Below the pieces are notes generated by a model that was not told the origin of the DNA, did not search any database, and worked only from the letters and a program-made list of their open reading frames with translations. Below, piece by piece: positions 1 through 7,218 of a stretch of DNA of 64,000 nucleotides (the stretch's first letter is position 1; the number at the start of each line of letters is the position of its first letter). Source of the stretch: Oligosphaera ethanolica (GTDB lineage: Bacteria; Verrucomicrobiota; Lentisphaeria; Oligosphaerales; Oligosphaeraceae); the NCBI RefSeq assembly GCF_030814695.1, contig NZ_JAUSVL010000001.1, positions 930,001-994,000 on the forward strand, read 5' to 3'. A program made the translations under genes and the position numbers.

Positions 1-140
1 TGCGCCAGGAGGTACTTCCGAAACAAGGTTCGCAGTAGATACGATTTCCCGCAACGACGAATGCCAGTGATGACTTTGACTTGTCCGTCCCACTGAGCTC
101 GGATCAGCCGCTGAAGGTAAAAATCTCTTGGGACTTCCAT
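1..140 (-). CDS. AAA_14/DUF4143-type ATPase, N-terminal fragment
   Basis: This gene runs off the left edge, so only the first 46 codons are present. Reading the minus strand from the ATG at 138-140 gives a protein starting MEVPRDFYLQRLI, followed by VKVITGIRRCGKSYLLRTLF. The GIRRCGKS string is the Walker A variant (GxRRxGKS/T) typical of the AAA_14 plus DUF4143 family. These are about 400-residue ATPases of unclear cellular role, common in anaerobes and often near mobile DNA. The frame is open to position 1. No strong ribosome binding site is seen, so the start is supported mainly by the family's usual distance (about 25-30 residues) between start and P-loop. The rest of the protein cannot be judged. 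Confidence 0.8.
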   Translation of the reverse strand, partial: MEVPRDFYLQRLIRAQWDGQVKVITGIRRCGKSYLLRTLFRKYLLA

Positions 141-154
141 AGGGCACCGTTACC

Positions 155-249
155 TGTTGAAAAGTACGCTTCTTTTAGATGTGAATCATCAATAACATGC
201 CCACATAGCGCAGAATAACAAGCCTATCAGTTGACAAGTACGCTTTTTT
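155..249. promoter_or_regulatory. paired direct repeats upstream of the ATPase gene
   Basis: Two near-identical 21-22 bp sequences sharing TTGAAAAGTACGCT or TTGACAAGTACGCT followed by a T-run lie at 155-176 and 229-249, 74 bp apart. They sit just upstream of the minus-strand ATPase start. They could be operator sites for a regulator of that gene or a small remnant repeat. The function is inferred from position only. Confidence 0.35.
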
Positions 250-319
250 GTAAACCTTCTTTTCAATTAGCGCGGCGCTTTTGTCATGCTTCAGCCATTG
301 CGAGTGTGCCTGATTTTCT

Positions 320-830
320 GAAATACGCAGAACGCCCCCTCCTCACGCGAAGCCGCGAAGGGGCGTTTTTTTCCCTCACGCGAAGGCGCGAAGCCGCGAA
401 GAAGACACCGTCGGGGCGGACCTATGTGTCCGCCCTTTGCATGGCGGCCTGTCTTGCCGCCGCGCGGCAATCCACGCCGCCGATAAGAAGGCGTGAAAGT
501 TCCGTGGCCCCACGGCTTGCCGTGGGGCAGTTGCCTCACGCGAAGACGCGAAGGGGGTATCTTTTTACTCACGCGAAGACGCGAAGAAGACACCGTCGGG
601 GCAGACCTATGTGTCCGCCCTTTGCATGGCGGCATGCCTTGCCGCCGCGCGGCAATCCCCGCCGCCAATAAGAAGGCGTGAAAGTTCCGTGGCCCCACGG
701 CTTGCCGTGGGGCAGTTGCCTCACGCGAAGACGCGAAGGGGGTATCTTTTTACTCACGCGAAGCCGCAAAGACGCGAAGAAGACACCGTAGGGGCGGACC
801 TATGTGTCCGCCCTTTGCATGGCGGCCAGA
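320..830. repeat. mosaic of short palindromic repeats with a 185-bp tandem duplication
   Basis: No gene is supported here. The stretch is built from three short modules that recur through the window. One is TCACGCGAAGnCGCGAAG. The second is a GGGCGGAC-CTATGT-GTCCGCCC hairpin. The third is a GGCGG...CTTGCCGCCGCGCGGCAA...CCGCC inverted module. A block containing all three is tandemly duplicated with a 185-bp period (for example ATAAGAAGGCGTGAAAG at 483 and again at 668). Open frames here encode only Arg/Pro-rich nonsense from the repeats. Confidence 0.8.
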
Positions 831-931
831 GTAGAAGCGGCTTCCAGCCGCTTCTCTGGACTTTGGACAATTTTTTTTGTTTAAAAATAAATCTAAAAAT
901 TAATTTGCATTCTACCTACTCCGTATTATGC

Positions 932-986
932 TACCCGTAGCTTGAATGCTGGCGTGTCTGGTCACAACAAAGAAGGGCTACGGGTA
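932..986 (+). promoter_or_regulatory. stem-loop covering the start codon of the HARE-HTH gene
   Basis: TACCCGTAGC (932-941) pairs perfectly with GCTACGGGTA (977-986). The right arm overlaps the likely ribosome binding site (GAAGGG, 972-977) and the first base of the ATG at 986. In RNA this 10-bp stem would hide the start from ribosomes. This resembles the way some insertion sequences keep read-through transcripts from being translated. The role is inferred. Confidence 0.5.
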
Positions 987-1333
987 TGGCAAAAGAAATC
1001 AGCAGCAATGATCTCTGTAATGTCTTGGAAACAATGCTTGAATCCGGACTAAAGGCATTGCGCTCGGCCAAAGGTTTGGACGGTCGCCTGGAAGCGAACC
1101 GAAAGGCAGCCGGAAAAAGATCTAACATGTTACTAGTTAGCGATATACTCCGAGAAGCGGGGGAGCCTCTTCACATCAATGAGATCCTTGACCGCGTGCA
1201 GAAGCGCCATGGCGTGAAGCTGCGTCGCGAGTCCATCGTGTCGGCGATGACCAAGAAGGTTCTCGACGGACACACGTTCCGGCGTACAGGACGCAACGAA
1301 TTTGCACTGCTGGACCAAGAGGAGGACGATTAG
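986..1333 (+). CDS. HARE-HTH domain protein carried by an IS element
   Basis: This 115-residue protein has a charged N-terminal 45 residues followed by a winged-helix domain (about residues 47-112) reading ILREAGEPLHINEIL, then a basic helix and FRRTGRNEFALL. That matches the HARE-HTH fold seen in restriction enzymes, ASXL proteins and the RNA polymerase delta subunit. It probably binds DNA or contacts another protein. It ends 2 bp before the transposase start and lies inside the inverted repeats, so it travels with the element. It may recognise the element's ends or regulate transposase expression. The start is taken at the ATG after GAAGGG. Confidence 0.75.
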   Translation: MAKEISSNDLCNVLETMLESGLKALRSAKGLDGRLEANRKAAGKRSNMLLVSDILREAGEPLHINEILDRVQKRHGVKLRRESIVSAMTKKVLDGHTFRRTGRNEFALLDQEEDD

Positions 1334-1335
1334 CC

Positions 1336-2694
1336 ATGGAAAACAAATCGCTGCTTGTGTGGTTGCGTGCTTTTTTGGCGACTCTGAGCGTGGGCATCAA
1401 GGATGTTCGGTCACGAAAGCGATTTGTCACGATAGGCATCGGCCTTTTGGGCGCCAGTCATCCAAAAACCATAACCAGCGCCATTAACTTTCTAGATATG
1501 GTGTTCCACTGGAGCGCGTTCTATAAACTTTTCTCCCGGAGTAAATGGGACTGTGAAGGCATATTCGGGCCCATTATCCAGGAGGCCGTCAGTCTCTGCC
1601 CAGTCTACGACCCCATCATTTCCGCCATCGACGATACGCTCGTGCGCAAGACCGGCAAAAAAATCCCCGGTACTGCTTACGCCCGGGACCCTATCAGCCC
1701 CCCGTTTCATGTCAATCTGGTCATTGGCCAGCGCTATCTGGAAACGACCATCATGTGCCACGGCTCTGATCCCAACTCCAGTCGAGCCGTACCCGTGGCG
1801 TTCAGACACGCACCACCGGTCAAGGCTGGAAAAGTGACAAGTCCGGAGGAGGAACAGATACTGAAGGAAGAGAAGAAAAAGCACAACATGAGTGTGCGCG
1901 GTCGCCAGCAGCTTTTTTCCCTTCGTGGGGCAATCGACGCAATACCTGGCGGTTACGACCGTGTCCTTATCCAAAGCGCCGACGGCAGTTTTGCCAACAG
2001 CTGTTTCCTGACTGATCCTCCTCACAACACCGTGATCGTCGCGCGAGCGAGGAAGGACACGGTCTTTGTCGAGCCTCTTTGCCCCGAACAACGCAAAGGC
2101 AATCGCAAGTACGGCCAACGTCTGCCTTCACCCAAGGATATTCTTGCCAGCGACAACTACGAAACGCGGACCATGGAGGTATTCAAGCACGGACGTAAAC
2201 TTGCCGTGCATTACAAGTGCGTCCAAAACGTCAGGTGGCCGGGTGCGACCCACGATCAGCCCTGTAATCTCATAGTCATTAAGCCTTTTCCCTATCGTCT
2301 GACCAAGAATGGGCGCACTCTCTATCGGCAGCCTGCCTTCCTGGTCGTAACCGGTGCCATAAACAAGATCACGATCGAACAGGCTATAAGGGCTTACTTG
2401 CTTCGCTGGGAGATCGAAGTCAGCTTTCGAGACCAGAAAGCAATACTTGGCATTGGCAAAGCCCAGGTGTGGAACAAAGATTCAGTAGCTAAAGTGCCCG
2501 CTTTCATCTCGGCTTGCTATGCCGCTTTGCTTCTGGCAAGCATACGACTCTACGATGACAAGCGAAACGAGGCATTCCCAACGCGAGAACGGTGGCGAAA
2601 CGACCCGGTCACCCGTCCATCCCTGCGCGATCTGGTGCGTTTAATGCAAAGCGAGCTGGCGGAGGGAAAAAAATCAGCACCGGACGTTGCGTAG
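1336..2694 (+). CDS. IS4-like DDE transposase
   Basis: This 452-residue transposase has a strong ribosome binding site (GAGGAGG) inside the end of the preceding gene. The first catalytic Asp is in AIDDTLVRKTGKK (about residue 97) and the second in IQSADGSF. The C-terminal catalytic block YLLRWEIEVSFRDQK fits the Y-x2-R-x3-E-x6-K signature of the IS4 family exactly. The length is normal for the group and no frameshift is seen, so the element may be active. The C-terminal tail is rich in Arg and Lys. Subgroup assignment (IS4 versus the related IS701) would need a database comparison. Confidence 0.88.
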   Translation: MENKSLLVWLRAFLATLSVGIKDVRSRKRFVTIGIGLLGASHPKTITSAINFLDMVFHWSAFYKLFSRSKWDCEGIFGPIIQEAVSLCPVYDPIISAIDDTLVRKTGKKIPGTAYARDPISPPFHVNLVIGQRYLETTIMCHGSDPNSSRAVPVAFRHAPPVKAGKVTSPEEEQILKEEKKKHNMSVRGRQQLFSLRGAIDAIPGGYDRVLIQSADGSFANSCFLTDPPHNTVIVARARKDTVFVEPLCPEQRKGNRKYGQRLPSPKDILASDNYETRTMEVFKHGRKLAVHYKCVQNVRWPGATHDQPCNLIVIKPFPYRLTKNGRTLYRQPAFLVVTGAINKITIEQAIRAYLLRWEIEVSFRDQKAILGIGKAQVWNKDSVAKVPAFISACYAALLLASIRLYDDKRNEAFPTRERWRNDPVTRPSLRDLVRLMQSELAEGKKSAPDVA

Positions 2695-2722
2695 GAGTCC
2701 GTGCAAGATTGTCCAAAGTCCA

Positions 2723-3060
2723 GAGAAGCGGCTTCCAGCCGCTTCTCAACAACCCCCTCAAACAGAAATCCCCGCACGCCATGCCATGCGAGCGGCCAAA
2801 GTAGAAGCGGCTTCCAGCCGCTTCTCGACAAACACCGCAGCCCGCAACGCCTCCCACCACCATCGCTGATTTTTCTCGCTGGCCTGGCCATGCGAACAGC
2901 GGCTGGAAGCCGCTGCTACTCTGGCGGCGTGAATTGCCGCACAAGGGCAATCCCCGCCGCCAGAATCTGCGATAATCTGCGGAATCTGCGGATAAAAAAA
3001 GGGCGAACACATAGGTCCGCCCCTACAAATTCGCGCCTTCGCATCTTCGCGTGAGGAAAA
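2723..3060. repeat. repeat field between the IS element and the defence operon
   Basis: No gene is supported. The palindrome AGAAGCGGCTTCCAGCCGCT appears at about 2724 and 2804, with a diverged inverted copy near 2900. These are followed by AATCTGCGGAATCTGCGGAT (2974-2993), the GGGCGGAC-ACATAG-GTCCGCCC hairpin (3001-3022) and the CTTCGCGTGAGGAAAA module ending near 3060. Confidence 0.7.
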
Positions 3061-3119
3061 AGATTCCCCTATCAACGACTGACCGACTACTACAGAAACG
3101 ATATTTTTGCATAATGATC

Positions 3120-3148
3120 TTGACAAGCATCGCTCACATTCCTATAAT
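3120..3148 (+). promoter_or_regulatory. consensus sigma-70 promoter of the restriction/CBASS operon
   Basis: TTGACA at 3120-3125 and TATAAT at 3143-3148 are separated by exactly 17 bp, a perfect consensus. Transcription would begin near 3155, about 33 nt before the ATG at 3188. This excludes an in-frame upstream start at 3107 for the first gene. No promoter of similar quality was noticed further down the operon. Confidence 0.85.
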
Positions 3149-3187
3149 ATGCAGCAACGACATTACAGCACTTCCCGAGGTGATTAC

Positions 3188-3772
3188 ATGCGAATGAAAG
3201 TAAAAGAACTGGCAACCGTGCAGATGGGGTACTCATTCCGCTCCCGCCTTGAGGCGGCAGAAGGCGGCGGTGTGTCGGTTATCCAGATGAAGGACCTTCT
3301 CGACGACAACACGGTCGGCTGTGATGATTTGGTCAGTATTGATTTGGATACCGTGAAAGCGCACCACCTCGCCCAGAGAGGCGATCTGGTCTTCCGGTCT
3401 CGCGGCCAGGTAACCACGTCGGCGCTTCTTCTCGAAGATCCGGGTAAGGCGGTAGTCGCCGCCCCGTTACTAAGAATAAGGGTGACCAAGCAAAACAAAC
3501 TTTTGCCCGAGTATCTGAACTGGTACATCAGCCAGCGGGATGCACAGATTTTTTTGACCAGTCAGGCCAGAGGGTCCGTTCAGAAAATGATCAGCAAGGA
3601 GACCATAGAAGATCTGGAGGTGGCGCTGCCTAGCCTGGAAACACAGAAAAACATCGTCGAGCTGGCCGTCCTGTCAGCTCGTGAACAGTCTCTGCTGCAG
3701 AAGCTGGCTGATGCCAGAAAACAATACCTGAATGCGACACTCATGAGAATGGCCATAGGGGGACGCCAATGA
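3188..3772 (+). CDS. hsdS: type I restriction specificity subunit, half-size (one TRD)
   Basis: This 194-residue protein starts MRMKVKELATVQMGYSFRSR, a typical HsdS target-recognition-domain opening. It ends in a conserved helical region, with the SLETQKNIVEL segment and a coiled-coil tail at about residues 140-190. Full-length HsdS has two such halves (about 400 residues), as the second copy at 7215 does. This one therefore either acts as a dimer of half-subunits or is a spare domain for recombination with the downstream gene. The start at 3188 follows GAGGTG at good spacing and lies just after the promoter. It overlaps the next gene by 4 bp (ATGA). Confidence 0.82.
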   Translation: MRMKVKELATVQMGYSFRSRLEAAEGGGVSVIQMKDLLDDNTVGCDDLVSIDLDTVKAHHLAQRGDLVFRSRGQVTTSALLLEDPGKAVVAAPLLRIRVTKQNKLLPEYLNWYISQRDAQIFLTSQARGSVQKMISKETIEDLEVALPSLETQKNIVELAVLSAREQSLLQKLADARKQYLNATLMRMAIGGRQ

Positions 3773-4608
3773 AGGCAACAATTCATGCCAATGGGACCGA
3801 AATTACGGTTCTCTCGCAGGGTGACGACAATGATTACCTTTCTTTAACCGATATTGCTCGCTATAAGAACCCCGATGAACCCAAGGATGTAGTCAAGAAT
3901 TGGCTGCGGAATCGCAGCACTATTGAATTTCTTGGATTATGGGAGCAACTGAACAACCCAAATTTCAAAGGGGTCGAATTCGACTCCTTTAAGCATGACG
4001 CTGGCTCAAATGCCTTTACGTTATCGCCACAGAAATGGATTTCAGGTACAAACGCCGTTGGCTTGATTTCGAAATCGGGCCGCTGTGGCGGTACTTTTGC
4101 CCATAAGGATATTGCCTTTGAGTTTGCATCCTGGGTTTCTGCCGAATTCAAGCTGTACATCATCAAAGATTATCAACGTCTCAAGGCAGATGAAAACAGT
4201 CGGATCGCTCTGGCATGGAATGTGAATAGAATCATTTCCAAAATAAATTACAGAATTCATACCGATGCCATTAAAGACAATCTGATTCCTTCACTCGTCT
4301 CCAAACAACAGCAGACTTTGACCTATGCCAGCGAGGCAGATATGCTCAATGTGGCTTTGTTTGGGAAGACAGCCAGGGAATGGAAGGAGCAAAATCCTGA
4401 GCTGAAAGGCAATATACGAGATGAGGCAACTATCCAGCAACTTATCGTACTAGCAAATCTGGAAAGCATGAACGCTGAACTGATAAAACAAAGACTGCCG
4501 CAAAGCCAGAGACTAACAGAGTTAAATAAAATGGCCATAGAGCAGATGACGTCCTTGTTGGACAGTTCAGCGATCAAAAAACTACAGCAAACAGGAGAAC
4601 AGAAGTGA
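3769..4608 (+). CDS. KilA-N domain protein
   Basis: The 279-residue product begins with a KilA-N DNA-binding domain (about residues 1-140). This is recognised from YLSLTDIARYKNP, the WLRNRSTIEFLGLWEQ segment and GGTFAHKDIAFEFASWVS near the end of the domain. A helical C-terminal part of unknown role follows. KilA-N proteins are common in phages and in plasmid or defence loci and are presumed to bind nucleic acid. It overlaps hsdS upstream (ATGA) and hsdM downstream (GTGA), so it is translated as part of the restriction operon. It may regulate the operon or sense phage DNA. No catalytic motif is seen. Confidence 0.82.
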   Translation: MKATIHANGTEITVLSQGDDNDYLSLTDIARYKNPDEPKDVVKNWLRNRSTIEFLGLWEQLNNPNFKGVEFDSFKHDAGSNAFTLSPQKWISGTNAVGLISKSGRCGGTFAHKDIAFEFASWVSAEFKLYIIKDYQRLKADENSRIALAWNVNRIISKINYRIHTDAIKDNLIPSLVSKQQQTLTYASEADMLNVALFGKTAREWKEQNPELKGNIRDEATIQQLIVLANLESMNAELIKQRLPQSQRLTELNKMAIEQMTSLLDSSAIKKLQQTGEQK

Positions 4609-6194
4609 ACAAGATTGACCAGAAAGACATCAACAACGCGGCCTGGGCGGCGTGTGACACCTTCCGCGGCGTCGTTGATCCGGCCCAGTACAAAGACTAC
4701 ATCCTCGTCATGCTGTTCTTAAAATACATCTCCGATGTCTGGCAGGACCACTACGGTGAATATCAGCAGCAGTATGGCGACGACGACGTCCGCATCCGCC
4801 GCAAGCTCGATCGCGAACGTTTTGTTCTCCCGGTGGTGAAACTCACCGCCAAGAATGAAACAACCGGCGAAGAGACCGTTCTGGATGAATTCCCCGCGAC
4901 CTATTACAGCCTGTATGAACGCCGGTCCGCCGCCAACGTCGGCGAGCTGATCAACATCGTGCTTGATCATATTGAAGAGAGCAACAAAAGCAAACTCGAA
5001 GGAGTTTTCCGCAATATCGACTTCAACAGCGAAGCCAACCTCGGCAAAACCAAGGATCGCAACCGCCGTCTGAAACAACTGCTGGAGGATTTCAACAAGC
5101 CCCAGCTCAGTATGAAACCCAGCCTCGTATCCGAGGATGTGATCGGTAATACCTATATCTATCTGATTGAGCGCTTTGCCTCAGACTCGGGCAAGAAAGC
5201 CGGCGAGTTCTTTACCCCACTGAAGGTAACCGAGCTGGTGGCCAGGCTGGCAGGACCAAAACCGGGCGATAGTATCTGTGACCCGGCCTGCGGCTCCGGC
5301 GGCCTGCTGATTCAGGCTGCCAAGGAAGTGGCCCGCAACACAGCCAATGCTCAAGAGAAACGCAACTTTGCCCTCTTTGGCCAGGAGTCCAACGGCAGCA
5401 CCTGGGCGCTCTGCCGCATGAATATGTTCCTGCACAGCTTCGACAGCGCCCGGGTAGAATGGTGCGACACCCTGAACGGACCGCTGCTGGTGGAAAATGA
5501 CCGCCTCATGAAATTCAACTGCGTGGTGGCCAATCCGCCGTTCTCGCTGGATAAATGGGGGGCCGAAAATGCCGAAAGCGATCAGTACAACCGCTTCTGG
5601 CGCGGCGTCCCGCCCAAGAGCAAAGGCGACTGGGCCTTCATCAGCCACATGGTGGAAACCGCCCTGGAAAAAGAAGGCCGAGTGGCCGTGGTAGTGCCCC
5701 ATGGCGTGCTCTTCCGGGGCGCCGCCGAAGGACGCATCCGCCAGAAAATGCTCGAGGAAAACCTGCTCGATGCCGTGATCGGCCTGCCGGGAAACCTCTT
5801 CCCAACCACCAACATCCCAGTGGCAATCCTGGTCTTCGACCGCTCCCGCGAAAAAGGCGGCGCCAACGAAGAACGCAAAAACGTCTTCTTTGTCGATGCC
5901 AGCCGCGAATATGTCTCCGGTAAAAACATGAACACCCTCTCAGATACCAACATCGGCAAGATCATGGCGACCTACGCCACCCGCGCCGATGTCGGCAAGT
6001 ACGCCCATGTGGCCGAGTTCACCGAAATCAAAGACAACGACTTCAATCTCAATATCCCCCGCTACGTGGATACCTTTGAGGAGGAAGAAGAGATCGACAT
6101 CAATGCCGTACAGGCCGAAATTGACAAGCTCGAAAAGGAACTCGTGGAAGTCCGCAAACAGATGGCTGAAAAACTTCAGCAAATTCAGAGGTAA
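4605..6194 (+). CDS. hsdM: type I restriction-modification methyltransferase subunit
   Basis: This 529-residue N6-adenine methyltransferase starts with GTG overlapping the previous stop. The N-terminal helical HsdM domain covers about residues 5-165. The methylase core shows GEFFTP, the SAM-binding motif DPACGSGG (about residue 226) and the catalytic NPPF (about residue 310). The coiled-coil C-terminus ends EKELVEVRKQMAEKLQQIQR. All key residues are present, so it should be active. HsdM pairs with HsdS to methylate and protect host DNA and with HsdR to restrict. The 84-bp gap after it is the only sizeable break before the next gene and contains a strong TAGGAGGT site for that gene. Confidence 0.95.
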   Translation: MNKIDQKDINNAAWAACDTFRGVVDPAQYKDYILVMLFLKYISDVWQDHYGEYQQQYGDDDVRIRRKLDRERFVLPVVKLTAKNETTGEETVLDEFPATYYSLYERRSAANVGELINIVLDHIEESNKSKLEGVFRNIDFNSEANLGKTKDRNRRLKQLLEDFNKPQLSMKPSLVSEDVIGNTYIYLIERFASDSGKKAGEFFTPLKVTELVARLAGPKPGDSICDPACGSGGLLIQAAKEVARNTANAQEKRNFALFGQESNGSTWALCRMNMFLHSFDSARVEWCDTLNGPLLVENDRLMKFNCVVANPPFSLDKWGAENAESDQYNRFWRGVPPKSKGDWAFISHMVETALEKEGRVAVVVPHGVLFRGAAEGRIRQKMLEENLLDAVIGLPGNLFPTTNIPVAILVFDRSREKGGANEERKNVFFVDASREYVSGKNMNTLSDTNIGKIMATYATRADVGKYAHVAEFTEIKDNDFNLNIPRYVDTFEEEEEIDINAVQAEIDKLEKELVEVRKQMAEKLQQIQR

Positions 6195-6278
6195 CCACGA
6201 ATGAACACAAATAGGCACGAATACAGCCGAACCATTTTACTGACGCCGGGAAAATGGCCTATGTAGGAGGTTTTATAA

Positions 6279-7136
6279 ATGAGCGATAAAGATATTGAAA
6301 AACGGCACCACCAGACATTTGAGAACATCAAACAGCAGGGAAACGATGGTTCGGAATTTTGGCTGGCCAGGCAACTGGGCAAGATATTGGATTACGCCGA
6401 ATACCGAAACTTCCTTCCGGTCATAGAAAAGGCCAAGAAGGCTTGTGCCAACAGTGGTCAGCCCATCGAAAACCATTTCGTGGAGATGCACGAGATGGTT
6501 TCGATTGGTTCTGGAGCAGAACGCCAGATGGAGTCCTATGCGCTCTCCCGCTATGCCTGTTATCTGATTGTCCAGAACGGCGATCCTTCCAAGCCGGTGA
6601 TTGCCAATGGGCAAACCTATTTTGCCATTCAGACACGTCGGCAGGAATTGGCGGATGACGAAACCTTTCAACGCCTGAAAGAGGATGAAAAACGCCTGTT
6701 CCTTCGCAATGAAATGAAGGAACACAACAAAAAGCTCGTGGAAGCGGCCCAGCAGGCGGGGGTGGAGTCCAATCTCGATTTCGCCATCTTCCAGAACCAC
6801 GGCTACAAAGGGCTTTACGGTGGCTTGGATGCTAAGGGCATTCATGCCCGCAAAGGGCTGAAAAAGAGCCAGCAGATTCTAGACAACATGGGCAGCACCG
6901 AACTGGCCGCCAATCTCTTCCGTGCCACGCAGGCCGAAGAAAAACTTCGCCGCGAGAACATTCAGGGGAAAACCAAGGCCAATACAACCCATTTTGAGGT
7001 CGGCAAAAAAGTGCGCCAGACAATCGAGGAACTGGGCGGAACCATGCCGGAATATCTGCCGACGCCAGAGGAAGATTTAAAAAGGCTGGAGAAACGGGTG
7101 CAGAAAAAGTTGGGAGGGAATAACAATGATCAGTGA
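6279..7136 (+). CDS. dinD: DNA damage-inducible protein D homologue
   Basis: This 285-residue protein is close in length to E. coli DinD (274). Recognisable family segments are FWLARQLGKILDYAEYRNF, ESYALSRYACYLIVQNGDP and LDFAIFQNHGYKGLYGG, covering the BRO-N-like N-terminal domain and the DinD C-terminal region. In E. coli, DinD is SOS-induced and modulates RecA filaments. DinD homologues are often found inside type I restriction operons, as here. TAGGAGGT precedes the ATG. No LexA-type box was noticed. It is followed by a short remnant matching the end of hsdM, so it appears to have been inserted at the hsdM-hsdS junction. Confidence 0.9.
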   Translation: MSDKDIEKRHHQTFENIKQQGNDGSEFWLARQLGKILDYAEYRNFLPVIEKAKKACANSGQPIENHFVEMHEMVSIGSGAERQMESYALSRYACYLIVQNGDPSKPVIANGQTYFAIQTRRQELADDETFQRLKEDEKRLFLRNEMKEHNKKLVEAAQQAGVESNLDFAIFQNHGYKGLYGGLDAKGIHARKGLKKSQQILDNMGSTELAANLFRATQAEEKLRRENIQGKTKANTTHFEVGKKVRQTIEELGGTMPEYLPTPEEDLKRLEKRVQKKLGGNNNDQ

Positions 7137-7218
7137 TCAATGTTCAGTGAACAATGAAAAAGAGCTGGCAGCGGTGCGGGTGACGATGGCCGAGAAGCTC
7201 AAGGAGATCCAGAGATGA
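7126..7218 (+). pseudogene. stranded hsdM 3' tail (30 codons)
   Basis: An open frame from the ATG at 7126 to the TGA at 7216-7218 ends EKELAAVRVTMAEKLKEIQR. It closely matches the last residues of the intact HsdM (EKELVEVRKQMAEKLQQIQR, ending at 6194), although the DNA has diverged. It ends in an ATGA overlap with hsdS, the usual hsdM-hsdS junction. The best reading is that dinD and a different hsdM allele were recombined in upstream of an existing hsdS, leaving the old hsdM tail behind. It may still be translated and help couple translation into hsdS. Confidence 0.75.

Larger units (their letters stand above)
857..2722 (+). mobile_element. IS4-like insertion sequence with HARE-HTH passenger gene
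   Basis: A 1866-bp element is bounded by perfect 15-bp inverted repeats: TGGACTTTGGACAAT at 857-871 and its reverse complement at 2708-2722. It holds a small HARE-HTH gene and an IS4-type transposase, both on the plus strand and 2 bp apart. Immediately outside both ends lies the same 23-bp palindromic repeat in direct orientation, GAAGCGGCTTCCAGCCGCTTCTC, at 834-856 and 2725-2747. Copies of that repeat also occur elsewhere in the window, for example near 2802. The flanks may therefore be an unusually long target duplication or an insertion next to an existing repeat cluster. The symmetry of the palindrome extends the inverted match to about 24 bp. Confidence 0.75.

Noticed and set aside
231..671. 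Open frame of 146 codons at the left edge
   Set aside because: It is made of translated palindromic repeats and has no similarity to a protein family.
3107..3187. Upstream start for the first hsdS gene
   Set aside because: The consensus promoter lies inside this segment, and the ATG at 3188 has a good ribosome site.
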